Assembly (NCBI GenBank): GCA_029561105.1
Contig: JAKQJQ010000131.1
Coordinates: 1 to 39,218, forward strand
Direction of reading: 5' to 3'
DNA from: Bacteroidota bacterium
Lineage (GTDB): Bacteria > Bacteroidota > Bacteroidia > Flavobacteriales > Flavobacteriaceae
DNA length: 39,218 bases
Each line of letters starts with the position of its first letter. The first letter of the stretch is position 1. Shown one piece after another: positions 6,541 to 14,816 of this stretch. The position numbers were made by a program, and so were the translations under genes. The notes below the pieces were generated by a model. That model was given only the letters and a program-made list of their open reading frames with translations, was not told where the DNA came from and ran no database searches.

Positions 6541-9420
6541 TTGAAAACTAATATATTCAGGGTTTTTTACATATTCGCAATGCTTTTGGTCGTGATGGCC
6601 TGTTCAACCAAAAGAAACTCTTGGTTGTCCAGGAATTCGCACGCGTTGAGCGCCAAGGACAACATCCTTTACAATGGCGGTCTCGCGTTAGACAAAGGCG
6701 TCACCGAACTCAAATCAAAATACAGCGATAACTTTTGGCAATTGCTCCCGATAGAAAGGATGCAGGTCGTCAAAGAGAAAAAAGAACTTCCTCCAGGCCA
6801 AGCCGCACCGGTAGATGCCAATTTTGACCGGGCCGAAACCAAGGCGACCAAAGCCATACAAAAACACTCGATGAACATTGGCGGATCGGAAAAAAACCCG
6901 CAAATGGATGAGGCTTATCTTATGCTGGGCAAGGCCAGGTATTACGACCAGCGTTTTGTTCCGGCGCTCGATGCTTTCAATTACGTCCTGTACAAATCAC
7001 CGCAAAGCAACAAGATTTACGAAGCCAAGATTTGGCGCGAAAAAACCAATATGCGTTTGGACAATGACGCATTGGCGGTAAATAATCTCAGGACTTTGCT
7101 CCACGAAATCAAATTCAAGGATCAGATTTTTGCCGATGCCAATGCTACGTTGGCTCAGGCCTTCCTGAACCTGGAACAAAAAGACAGCGCTGTGGCTAAA
7201 CTTAAACTCGCGCGCGATTTTACCAAACTCAACGAAGAAAAAGCGAGGTATCGTTTTATCCTGGGACAACTCTACGAGCAACAAGGGCAACCCGATAGCG
7301 CATACGCAGCCTACCAATCGGTGATTGATATGAAACGCAAATCGGCAAGGCAGTATGTGGTGTATTCGCACATCAGGCAAGCAACGCAGTTTGACTACGC
7401 TAAAGGCGACACCACGGCGTTCGTTGAAAAATTCAACAAACTGCTTAAAGACCGTGAAAACAGGCCATACCTTTACGCGTTGAACCATCAAATGGCTGTG
7501 TTTTATGACAAAGGAAAAAAACCTGATGTAGCCATCAAATACTATAACAAGTCGCTAAAAACCGGAAGAGAAGACCAGTACCTGACGGGCGTCAACTATA
7601 AAAACTTGGCAGAAATCTATTTCTATAAAGCCAAATACCTCACTGCAGGGAAATATTATGACAGCACGCTGGTGCAACTCAATGTGCGTTCACGCGAGTA
7701 TAAGGCAATCAAAAAGAAGCGTGACAATCTTGAAGAAGTCATCAAGTATGAAGGCATCGCGTCGCGAAACGATAGTATCATTAAAATATACAACTTGTCG
7801 GAAGCAGACCGCAAAGCATTTTTTGAGGCGTATGTTGCCAAATTGCGCAAAGCCGAGGAAGCCAAAAAAGCATTGCGTGAAGCAGCAATTGCCCGCGGCG
7901 AAGAAGTAGCCGACGAAAACACCGGCAAAGAGCCGCTACCCGATGTGGATGCAAACGGCCGAAATGTGACACCGGTCGCGCAGCAGCGTTCAGAAAAACC
8001 AGCGCAGGAACCCAACAGGCCCAAAGCACCTGTGGCTTCTACGCCGAGTAATTTCTATTTTTACAATCCCTCTACCATTGCTTATGGGAAAGCCGAATTC
8101 AAGAAAAACTGGGGCAATCGTCCGCTAAAAAAGAACTGGCGCGTTTCTACGCAGAAAGCAGACATGAATCCTGAGGGTGATGATCCGCTGGCTGAAAACC
8201 CAATTGACAACACCGCCGAAGCAGCCGCCAATCCCAATGAGATTACTGCGGATTTTTACCTCAAGCGCATTCCTGATTCGCAAAAGGAAATCGACAGCAT
8301 TGCCAAGGAACGCAACTTTGCCTATTACCAGCTTGGTGTAGTTTATAAGGAAAAATTCAAGGAGTACAAACTCGCTGCAGACAAGCTTGAAAAATTATTG
8401 GAAAACAATCCAGAGGAGAGATTGGTATTGCCATCAATGTACAATTTGTATAAGATATATGAAATCATTGACAAAGACAAAGCTTTGGCAATGAAAGACC
8501 GTATTATACGGGAGTATCCGGATTCGCGCTACGCATCGATTTTGGGCAAGACCGATTCTGCGGGATCGGCCACCGATTCGCCAGAGGCCGCGTATACCAA
8601 ATTGTTCAAGCTATACGAAAAGGCCGAGTACAAGGAAGTGTTGGCGAGTTCGGCAATCTCAATCGAGCAATTCAATGGCGAAGAAATCGTGCCCAAATTT
8701 GAACTGTTACGCGCCCACACTATTGGCAAGATCAACGGTTTGGCCGAGTATAAGAAAGCACTCAACTATGTGGCACTGACTTACCCGAATAATGAAGAAG
8801 GCAAACAAGCCGAAGCTTTGTTAGCGACCGACATCCCAAAACTCGAGGCCTTGCAATTCTACGCCTTGGCGCCGTTGAGCTACAAAATCATATACAAATC
8901 CGACAATCCGCAGGATAAGGTTTCTAAGAATATCATTGACAAAATCAATAAATTCATCAAGGACCGCGGCCTTACCAAACTCACAATGTCTTATGATATG
9001 TATACCATGGATAAGAACTTTATTGTGATACACGGAAGCAAGACCGAGGATTATGCCAAAGGAATCGCATCGATTCTCAAGGAGTTCAAGGAGTATAAAA
9101 TCCAGGACCAGTTCTATATAATCTCTAATGAAAATTACAAGATCATCCAGATCAAGAAGAATTTTGAAGAATACCTGACCACACCTTATAGCGATCCACT
9201 TCCGGTAGCGCCTACGGTAGTTCCTGAGAAAAAAGCCAAGCCGGTAGAAAAAGCGCCAGAGCCTGCCCGCAGGGAACCTACCGCAGAAGAGAAGCAATCG
9301 GGCGGATTCAACCAGTTGCCTCCGGGAATGCCAATAGATCCGGCTGCGCCGCCGCAGGACAACAAACCAAAACCAAGGGAAAACAAATCTCCGGACGCGC
9401 CAAAACGCTTCGGGAAATAA
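6541..9420 (+). CDS. sprE: T9SS and gliding motility TPR lipoprotein SprE (PorW-like)
   Basis: SprE/PorW is a periplasm-facing lipoprotein needed for type IX secretion and gliding in flavobacteria. The product has 959 residues, somewhat longer than the roughly 870 I recall for F. johnsoniae SprE. The start is a TTG: it gives MKTNIFRVFYIF and a lipobox VVMAC with Cys 21; the next Met (residue 14) would remove the basic N-region. Seen: CSTKRNSWLSRNSHALSAKD and ILYNGGLALDKG near the N-terminus, TPR-like helical pairs from about 125 to 430 and again after 590, a charged Pro-rich insert around 465-500, and a Pro/Lys-rich C-terminal tail from about 880. Only 3 bp separate it from the bactofilin gene, and the atp genes follow, so co-transcription is likely. 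Confidence 0.88.
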   Translation: MKTNIFRVFYIFAMLLVVMACSTKRNSWLSRNSHALSAKDNILYNGGLALDKGVTELKSKYSDNFWQLLPIERMQVVKEKKELPPGQAAPVDANFDRAETKATKAIQKHSMNIGGSEKNPQMDEAYLMLGKARYYDQRFVPALDAFNYVLYKSPQSNKIYEAKIWREKTNMRLDNDALAVNNLRTLLHEIKFKDQIFADANATLAQAFLNLEQKDSAVAKLKLARDFTKLNEEKARYRFILGQLYEQQGQPDSAYAAYQSVIDMKRKSARQYVVYSHIRQATQFDYAKGDTTAFVEKFNKLLKDRENRPYLYALNHQMAVFYDKGKKPDVAIKYYNKSLKTGREDQYLTGVNYKNLAEIYFYKAKYLTAGKYYDSTLVQLNVRSREYKAIKKKRDNLEEVIKYEGIASRNDSIIKIYNLSEADRKAFFEAYVAKLRKAEEAKKALREAAIARGEEVADENTGKEPLPDVDANGRNVTPVAQQRSEKPAQEPNRPKAPVASTPSNFYFYNPSTIAYGKAEFKKNWGNRPLKKNWRVSTQKADMNPEGDDPLAENPIDNTAEAAANPNEITADFYLKRIPDSQKEIDSIAKERNFAYYQLGVVYKEKFKEYKLAADKLEKLLENNPEERLVLPSMYNLYKIYEIIDKDKALAMKDRIIREYPDSRYASILGKTDSAGSATDSPEAAYTKLFKLYEKAEYKEVLASSAISIEQFNGEEIVPKFELLRAHTIGKINGLAEYKKALNYVALTYPNNEEGKQAEALLATDIPKLEALQFYALAPLSYKIIYKSDNPQDKVSKNIIDKINKFIKDRGLTKLTMSYDMYTMDKNFIVIHGSKTEDYAKGIASILKEFKEYKIQDQFYIISNENYKIIQIKKNFEEYLTTPYSDPLPVAPTVVPEKKAKPVEKAPEPARREPTAEEKQSGGFNQLPPGMPIDPAAPPQDNKPKPRENKSPDAPKRFGK

Positions 9421-9423
9421 GCC

Positions 9424-9831
9424 ATGTTTGACAAAAAACCAAAATCGTATACCGACCTTTTAGGCAAGACCAACCGGATTGTCGAAGGGACAATCATCAA
9501 AGGCAACATCCTCTCGCATGCCGACTTTAGATTGGACGGGGATTTGGTGGGGAATTTTCAGTCGAATGGCAAAATTGTAATCGGGCCGGCAGGAAGCGTC
9601 AAGGGTGACATCATCTGCAAGAATGCCGATATTGAAGGTCGTTTTGACGGGAAAATCCAGGTGGCCGAGGTACTCAATATCAAATCAAAAGCACGCATCC
9701 ACGGCGAAGTCATCTGCGCCAAATTGTCTGTTGAACCCGGAGCCGAATTCAGCGCTTCGTGCGTCATGAAACAAAACACCAAAAGCAATGACGGATCCCA
9801 ACCCAAACCAGAAGAAGCGGCAGGGCAATAA
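9424..9831 (+). CDS. Bactofilin (polymer-forming cytoskeletal protein)
   Basis: Bactofilins self-assemble into nucleotide-free beta-helical filaments on the inner face of the membrane and position cell-wall or motility machinery. 135 residues: a short basic N-terminus, then a repeated beta-strand core from about residue 15 to 110 with the regular pattern of bactofilins (IVEGTIIKGNI, DFRLDGDLVGNF, IVIGPAGSVKGDI, DIEGRFDGKI, ARIHGEVICAKL), then a polar tail. It is 3 bp after sprE and overlaps atpZ by 44 bp. A structural role linked to SprE or gliding is inferred from position only. Confidence 0.9.
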   Translation: MFDKKPKSYTDLLGKTNRIVEGTIIKGNILSHADFRLDGDLVGNFQSNGKIVIGPAGSVKGDIICKNADIEGRFDGKIQVAEVLNIKSKARIHGEVICAKLSVEPGAEFSASCVMKQNTKSNDGSQPKPEEAAGQ

Positions 9832-10024
9832 ATGGCTCGCGCTGATCAACATCCCGATACAAATGGGTGCGATTGTGTTCCTGTTTGCGTATGCGGGGAA
9901 ATGGCTCGACGGGAAATATCCCAACCCGCACCACTTATATGTAAAGGTATTGACGTTGGCCGGTGTGGCAATCGCATTCTACAATATCAACCGGCAATTA
10001 AAGGACATCAATAAATCTTCGTAG
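9788..10024 (+). CDS. atpZ: AtpZ/AtpI-type ATP synthase accessory membrane protein
   Basis: A small two-helix membrane protein of the AtpZ/AtpI group, encoded ahead of many F-ATPase operons; the family has been linked to assembly of the c-ring and to cation supply. 78 residues with helices at about 20-38 (INIPIQMGAIVFLFAYAGKW) and 52-67. The ATG at 9788 lies inside the bactofilin gene, giving a 44-bp overlap; the family-typical KWLALINIPIQMG begins about 15 residues in, and no later ATG or GTG would keep it, so the overlapping start is chosen. The next gene starts 4 bp downstream. Confidence 0.82.
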   Translation: MTDPNPNQKKRQGNKWLALINIPIQMGAIVFLFAYAGKWLDGKYPNPHHLYVKVLTLAGVAIAFYNINRQLKDINKSS

Positions 10025-10028
10025 TTGT

Positions 10029-10424
10029 ATGACCCTTAAAAATTTTCGTCCGATTCTGGAAGTGCTTGCCTTATCGGCCGTTGCATTTATTATACATGGG
10101 TTGGTTTTTTATTTTTTCATGGCTTCGATCGGGGCAAGTTTCCATTTTCCACTTTGGATACTCTACTGTTTTTTTGGCGGATGCGCAACGCTGATCACCT
10201 TTACTTCCATCGTGGTCAAATATTACAGCATTGACAGCGTGGGTCAGGCCTTTTTGCTGACAACTTTTATAGAAATGTTGCTGTGTTTCGCCGTTTTTTA
10301 TCCAAAGCTCAACACTGCCAACCACGAGTTGGGCACAGAACGCGCCAATTTCATAATCGTTTTTTTGTTGTTTTTGACAATAGAAACAGTCGTAACGATA
10401 CGATTATTAAATAAAAAGCAATAA
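10029..10424 (+). CDS. Four-helix membrane protein upstream of atpB (possibly DUF6168)
   Basis: A 131-residue protein with four predicted membrane helices (about 10-32, 40-62, 70-90 and 105-125) and a basic end. Its place between atpZ and atpB is that of AtpI in other phyla, and I recall DUF6168 proteins at this site in flavobacteria; I cannot confirm the family. An accessory role in ATP synthase assembly is inferred from position and topology. It starts 4 bp after atpZ. A 116-bp gap containing its own promoter elements separates it from atpB. Confidence 0.7.
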   Translation: MTLKNFRPILEVLALSAVAFIIHGLVFYFFMASIGASFHFPLWILYCFFGGCATLITFTSIVVKYYSIDSVGQAFLLTTFIEMLLCFAVFYPKLNTANHELGTERANFIIVFLLFLTIETVVTIRLLNKKQ

Positions 10425-10458
10425 ACCCATCGCAAACCAACAATTACGGCAAAAAATA

Positions 10459-10500
10459 TTTTTCATATGCTTTTTCATATGAATAAAAAATATACCTTTG
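10459..10500 (+). promoter_or_regulatory. atpB promoter region with paired TTTTTCATATG
   Basis: A -7 box TACCTTTG (10493-10500, exact TAnnTTTG) stands 40 bp before the atpB ATG. Just upstream TTTTTCATATG occurs twice, 12 bp apart (10459-10469 and 10471-10481); the second copy forms the palindrome TTCATATGAA. The spacing suits a regulator binding one face of the helix near the -33 position. It would allow atpB-G to be made apart from sprE. Confidence 0.5.
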
Positions 10501-10540
10501 CACCAAATTTCAAAAGTATAATTCAGATAATAAATCCGCT

Positions 10541-11713
10541 ATGGTGTTTTCGAATAAAACGTTCAAATTTATAATAGCAACTTTAATCGCCTGCCTCCCG
10601 TTATTTGGATTTTCCAATAATGTTGCCGATACGACAAAAGTACATACTGAAACGACTACTGCACACGCCACCCAAACAGAAGATCACGACGCTGCGACTG
10701 CTGCTCATGAAGGGCATGGCGAGCCTAAGACTTTAGCCCAAAAAATAGACGAATACAAAAACCACCACGTTCTGGACGCCCACGATTTCACGCTTTTCTC
10801 CGACGAGGAAACAGGTAAACACTACGGCTTTCCTTTACCAATCATTTTGTGGGACAATGGGTTGCAAATTTTTTCTTCCTCTAAATTTGAGCACGGACAC
10901 GCAGTAGCCGAATCCAACGGAAACTACTACAAGCTCGGGCATGATGAAAAAATCTATAAAACCGATGCTGCCGGGACCTTAACCGGAGACGAACATCACC
11001 CAACAAACGCAAAACCACTAGATTTCTCAATCACCAAAAACGTGCTTTCGATGATGGTTGTTGCCTTGATTATGTTTCTTATTTTCTCCGGACTTGCCAA
11101 ATCATTTGCTAAAAACGGCGGTATTTCTGCAGGTTTCGGTAGAATATTCGAGCCGTTGGTTTTATATATTCGTGATGAGATTGCCATTCCAAACATCGGC
11201 GAGAAGCACTATAAGAAGTACATGAGCTACTTGTTGACCATATTTTTCTTTGTATGGTTCCTCAATATTTTCGGGTTGACTCCGCTGGGAATCAACGTAA
11301 CCGGAAACATTGCCATCACAGCAGGATTGGCAATCATGACAGCGCTAATCACCAATTTTACAGCCAATAAGAATTACTGGGGACACATTTTCTGGATGCC
11401 GGGCGTTCCTACTCCAATGAAAATCATCCTTGCGCCGATTGAATTGTTGGGTGTGATCATCAAGCCATTCTCGCTGATGATTCGTTTGTATGCCAACATC
11501 ATTGCCGGTCACATCGTATTGATGAGTTTGATTGCATTGATTTTTATTTTTGGAAGCTTGGTAGGCGGAACATTGTCGTTCCTGTTGTCGTTCGCGATTT
11601 CAACCATTGAGATTTTGGTAGCCTTGCTACAAGCTTATATTTTCACGATGTTGTCTGCTTTGTATTTTGGTTCGGCAGTTGAAGAACACCACCACGACGA
11701 GGCGCATCACTAA
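10541..11713 (+). CDS. atpB: F0F1 ATP synthase subunit a, with long histidine-rich N-terminal region
   Basis: Subunit a forms the two proton half-channels next to the c-ring. At 390 residues it is over 100 longer than E. coli AtpB, because of a signal peptide (MVFSNKTFKFIIATLIACLP...) and a periplasmic His/Asp/Glu-rich stretch to about residue 160, a form known in Bacteroidota. The membrane part starts near 165. Seen: the essential Arg (R315, in SLMIRLYANIIAGH), His at 324 where E. coli has Glu219, and Glu at 357 where E. coli has His245, the exchange also found in mitochondrial subunit a; LLQAYIF follows. The C-terminus ends in a second His cluster, EEHHHDEAHH. Confidence 0.95.
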   Translation: MVFSNKTFKFIIATLIACLPLFGFSNNVADTTKVHTETTTAHATQTEDHDAATAAHEGHGEPKTLAQKIDEYKNHHVLDAHDFTLFSDEETGKHYGFPLPIILWDNGLQIFSSSKFEHGHAVAESNGNYYKLGHDEKIYKTDAAGTLTGDEHHPTNAKPLDFSITKNVLSMMVVALIMFLIFSGLAKSFAKNGGISAGFGRIFEPLVLYIRDEIAIPNIGEKHYKKYMSYLLTIFFFVWFLNIFGLTPLGINVTGNIAITAGLAIMTALITNFTANKNYWGHIFWMPGVPTPMKIILAPIELLGVIIKPFSLMIRLYANIIAGHIVLMSLIALIFIFGSLVGGTLSFLLSFAISTIEILVALLQAYIFTMLSALYFGSAVEEHHHDEAHH

Positions 11714-11782
11714 AAAGTCTAAAGCGAAAAGTCTAAAGCCGAAAGGTTTTACTTTCGACTTTTCTCTTTCAACTTTTGACTA
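11714..11782. repeat. Heptamer-period inverted repeat, site 3 (between atpB and atpE)
   Basis: The left arm repeats AAAGTCTAAAGC words (11714-11745). The right arm reads ACTTTCG, ACTTTTC, TCTTTCA, ACTTTTG, ACT in a 7-base register (11751-11781). The arms are complementary in outline, so the atpB-atpE mRNA could fold here. Confidence 0.65.
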
Positions 11783-11813
11783 ATTGAATGTTTAATTTTT
11801 AATACATATTTTT

Positions 11814-12017
11814 ATGGAAATGCCTAGAATTATCGGAGCAGGATTAGTAGTTATCGGAGCCGGAATCGGTATCGGTAAAATTGGTGGATCAGCGATGGAC
11901 GCTATCGCACGTCAGCCAGAAGCTACTGGAAAAATCCAAACAGCGATGCTTATTGCTGCGGCTCTTATTGAAGGTATCGGATTTGCGGCATTGTTTGCAG
12001 TTTCTGAAAATGCCTAA
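11814..12017 (+). CDS. atpE: F0F1 ATP synthase subunit c
   Basis: Forms the rotating membrane ring that carries protons through F0. 67 residues, two helices joined by the polar loop R33-Q34-P35-E36. The ion-binding carboxylate is E53 (AALIEGIGF). The residue after it is Gly, and helix 1 (GAGLVVIGAGIGIGKIGG) lacks the Gln or Glu of sodium-binding rings, so proton specificity is inferred. It lies between a heptamer hairpin (11714-11782) and a stem-loop (12023-12059), both of which could affect its mRNA and so help make c in excess. Confidence 0.96.
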   Translation: MEMPRIIGAGLVVIGAGIGIGKIGGSAMDAIARQPEATGKIQTAMLIAAALIEGIGFAALFAVSENA

Positions 12018-12022
12018 ACCAA

Positions 12023-12059
12023 AACAAAAAGCTGTAACGGTTGGTTGCAGCTTTTGTTT
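12023..12059 (+). terminator. Stem-loop between atpE and atpF (partial terminator or mRNA-end element)
   Basis: AAAAGCTG and CAGCTTTT pair, extended by AACA and TGTT with one bulge, 6 bp after the atpE stop. T-rich sequence follows but there is no long U run, so read-through into atpF-H-A-G is expected. Confidence 0.5.
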
Positions 12060-12103
12060 AAAAATTAAATCAGCGTAAAAGAATATAATTTCACCTATAT
12101 ATT

Positions 12104-12604
12104 ATGGATAAGTTAGTAAATGATTTTTCATTCGGATTGTTCTTCTGGCAGTTGTTTATTTTCATCGGGCTTGTTTTCCTGTTGAAGAAATTCGCCTGGA
12201 AACCAATCCTGACTGCGGTTAACGAAAGAGAAGAAGGAATCCGTTCTGCGTTGCTTTCTGCAGAAAATGCAAAGAAAGAAATGCAAAACCTTCAGGCCGA
12301 TAACCAAAGGATTTTACAAGAGGCAAGAATGGAGCGCGACACGATGCTTAAAGAAGCCCGTGAAATGAAAGAGAAAATGATTGCCGATTCTAAAAACGAA
12401 GCGCAAGCCGCCGGACAAAAAATGATCGAGCAGGCCAAAGCCGCTATTGAAAGCGAGAAAAATGCAGCCATGGCCGAGTTGAAATCGCAGGTTTCCTCTT
12501 TGTCATTAGACATTGCCGAAAAATTACTAAAAGACGAATTGTCTAACAAAGACTCTCAAGTGAAATTGGTAGAGAAAATGTTGGGCGACGCTAAATTAAA
12601 CTAA
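12104..12604 (+). CDS. atpF: F0F1 ATP synthase subunit b
   Basis: Part of the peripheral stalk that holds F1 against rotation. 166 residues: one membrane helix near the N-terminus (FGLFFWQLFIFIGLVFLL, about 10-27), KKFAWKPI right after it as usual for the family, then a long charged coiled-coil helix to the C-terminus. Only one b gene is seen, so a homodimer is likely. It is separated from atpE by 86 bp and from atpH by 2 bp. Confidence 0.95.
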   Translation: MDKLVNDFSFGLFFWQLFIFIGLVFLLKKFAWKPILTAVNEREEGIRSALLSAENAKKEMQNLQADNQRILQEARMERDTMLKEAREMKEKMIADSKNEAQAAGQKMIEQAKAAIESEKNAAMAELKSQVSSLSLDIAEKLLKDELSNKDSQVKLVEKMLGDAKLN

Positions 12605-12606
12605 AT

Positions 12607-13140
12607 ATGTCAGGTACAAGAGCAGCAATTCGTTATGCAAAAGCGATCCTGGATATCGCCCACGATAAAGGGGTGGCAACGAAGGTCAACAACGATATGG
12701 CTACCATCGCGACGACCATCAATTCTAATGCAGAGTTGAGCACTTTCATAGGGAATCCCACAACGCGGGTCGAGGTGAAAAACAGCGCCCTATCAGAAAT
12801 TTTCGGCGATGTACACCCAACCACAAAAGGGCTTTTCCAATTGTTGCATGAAAACAAAAGGTTTGAGATCCTTTCTGCCGTTGCCTCAGAATACAACAAA
12901 TTGTTCGAGGTGATGAACGGTATGGAGAAAGCCATTGTCACCACGGCCATTCCGATGGACAAGGACTTGGAAGCGAAAGTAATGAGCAAAATACTCACGT
13001 TTTCGAACAAGAAAATCCTCATTGAAAACATCGTAGATCCAGCCATCATCGGTGGATTTATCCTCAGAATAGGCGACCAGCAATACAACGCTTCGGTAGC
13101 CAACAGGTTGCAAGTATTAAAAAGAGAATTAAGTAATTAA
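12607..13140 (+). CDS. atpH: F0F1 ATP synthase subunit delta
   Basis: Delta caps the alpha3-beta3 head and connects it to the b stalk. 177 residues, the usual size. Seen: the N-terminal AAIRYAKAILDIA motif of the OSCP/delta family, an all-helical N-terminal domain to about 105, and the C-terminal signature IIGGFILRIGDQQYNASV near 147-164. It starts 2 bp after atpF and ends 15 bp before atpA, consistent with one transcript. Confidence 0.95.
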   Translation: MSGTRAAIRYAKAILDIAHDKGVATKVNNDMATIATTINSNAELSTFIGNPTTRVEVKNSALSEIFGDVHPTTKGLFQLLHENKRFEILSAVASEYNKLFEVMNGMEKAIVTTAIPMDKDLEAKVMSKILTFSNKKILIENIVDPAIIGGFILRIGDQQYNASVANRLQVLKRELSN

Positions 13141-13155
13141 TTATATAAAGTAATT

Positions 13156-14733
13156 ATGGCGGAAATTAAACCTGCTGAAATTTCAGCAATATTAAAGAAA
13201 CAAGTTGAAGGTTTCGAATCCGGAGCCACCTTAGAGGAAGTTGGATCGGTACTCCAGGTTGGAGACGGAATCGCTCGTGTTTACGGGCTTTCTAACGTAC
13301 AGTACGGTGAGCTTGTCGAGTTCGACAACGGTATGGAAGGGATCGTATTGAATCTTGAAGAAGACAACGTTGGTGTGGTACTTTTAGGGCCATCAACCGG
13401 AATCAAAGAAGGTTCTACTGCCAAAAGAACACAACGTATTGCTTCGTTAAAAGTAGGTGAAGAAATGGTAGGACGTGTAGTGAACACGCTTGGTTTCCCA
13501 ATCGACGGGAAAGGACCAATCGGCGGTACACTTTACGAAATGCCACTCGAGAGAAAGGCGCCGGGAGTTATTTTCCGTCAGCCGGTTACCGAGCCATTGC
13601 AAACCGGTGTAAAAGCTGTCGATGCGATGATTCCGGTAGGACGTGGCCAGCGTGAGCTAGTGATTGGTGACCGTCAAACCGGTAAGTCTACCGTTTGTCT
13701 CGATACCATCCTCAACCAAAAAGAATTCTACGATGCAGGCGTGCCTGTATTCTGTATATATGTTGCCATCGGACAAAAGGCTTCGACGGTAGCCGGAATC
13801 GCTAAAACACTAGAAGAAAAAGGCGCCATGGCCTACACCGTGATTGTGGCAGCCAATGCTTCTGACCCAGCTCCGATGCAGGTTTATGCTCCAATGGCAG
13901 GTGCTGCTATCGGAGAATATTTCCGTGATACAGGTCGTCCGGCACTCATCGTTTATGATGATTTATCAAAACAAGCGGTAGCTTACCGTGAGGTGTCACT
14001 TTTGCTTCGTCGTCCACCGGGTCGTGAGGCTTATCCTGGAGACGTTTTCTACCTCCACAGCCGTTTGTTAGAGCGCGCCTGTAAGGTAATCAACAACGAC
14101 GAGATTGCTAAGAACATGAACGATTTGCCTGAGAATTTGAAGCCAATCGTAAAAGGAGGTGGATCTCTCACGGCATTGCCAATCATCGAAACCCAAGCGG
14201 GTGACGTATCTGCCTATATCCCAACCAACGTAATCTCGATTACTGACGGACAGATTTTCTTGGAGTCTGACTTGTTCAACTCTGGGGTTCGTCCGGCGAT
14301 CAACGTAGGTATTTCGGTATCTCGTGTAGGAGGAAATGCACAGATCAAGTCGATGAAGAAAGTGGCGGGAACACTCAAACTAGATCAGGCACAGTTCCGT
14401 GAATTGGAGGCTTTCGCAAAATTCGGATCGGATCTCGACGCAGTTACCTTAAACGTAATCGAAAAAGGAAAAAGAAACGTAGAAATCCTTAAGCAAGGAT
14501 TGAATTCACCATTTACGGTAGAAGACCAGGTGGCAATTATCTACGCAGGTTCTAAAAACCTACTCAGAAACGTTCCTGTTGAGAAAGTAAAGGAATTCGA
14601 GAAAGACTTCCTGGAATACCTCAACAACAAACACAGAGACACGCTTGACGCTTTGAAAGCCGGTAAACTCGATGACAAAATCACCGATGTAATTGAGAAT
14701 GCGGCGAAAGAAATTTCAGCAAAATATAACTAA
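13156..14733 (+). CDS. atpA: F0F1 ATP synthase subunit alpha
   Basis: The non-catalytic nucleotide-binding subunit of F1. 525 residues, slightly above the usual 500-515. Seen: the P-loop GDRQTGKST at 171-179, the [20 protein letters not shown] stretch, and the ATP synthase alpha/beta signature [13 protein letters not shown] with its Ser and Arg. Codon usage is that of a highly expressed gene. An 83-bp gap with an inverted heptamer repeat separates it from atpG. The catalytic beta gene (atpD) and epsilon gene (atpC) are not in this window. Confidence 0.97.
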   Translation: MAEIKPAEISAILKKQVEGFESGATLEEVGSVLQVGDGIARVYGLSNVQYGELVEFDNGMEGIVLNLEEDNVGVVLLGPSTGIKEGSTAKRTQRIASLKVGEEMVGRVVNTLGFPIDGKGPIGGTLYEMPLERKAPGVIFRQPVTEPLQTGVKAVDAMIPVGRGQRELVIGDRQTGKSTVCLDTILNQKEFYDAGVPVFCIYVAIGQKASTVAGIAKTLEEKGAMAYTVIVAANASDPAPMQVYAPMAGAAIGEYFRDTGRPALIVYDDLSKQAVAYREVSLLLRRPPGREAYPGDVFYLHSRLLERACKVINNDEIAKNMNDLPENLKPIVKGGGSLTALPIIETQAGDVSAYIPTNVISITDGQIFLESDLFNSGVRPAINVGISVSRVGGNAQIKSMKKVAGTLKLDQAQFRELEAFAKFGSDLDAVTLNVIEKGKRNVEILKQGLNSPFTVEDQVAIIYAGSKNLLRNVPVEKVKEFEKDFLEYLNNKHRDTLDALKAGKLDDKITDVIENAAKEISAKYN

Positions 14734-14736
14734 ATA

Positions 14737-14809
14737 GGTACAAGGTTCAGGGTACAAGGTTCAAGGGTTTCGCCCTCACCTTTAACCCTGAACCGTGCGC
14801 CCTGAACCC
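14737..14809. repeat. Heptamer-period inverted repeat, site 4 (between atpA and atpG)
   Basis: The left arm reads GTACAAG, GTTCAGG, GTACAAG, GTTCAAG, GG. A TTTCG loop follows at 14768-14772, then the right arm with CCCTGAACC twice, in the same 7/14-base register. Left-arm words are shared with site 2 at 3283-3313. A strong hairpin is expected in the atp mRNA, ending about 8 bp before the atpG start. Confidence 0.7.
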
Positions 14810-14816
14810 AAAAGAA

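Noticed and set aside
11814..12017. Sodium-dependent ATP synthase
   Set aside because: Subunit c lacks the Gln/Glu and Ser/Thr ligands seen in sodium-binding rings; only the central Glu 53 is present.
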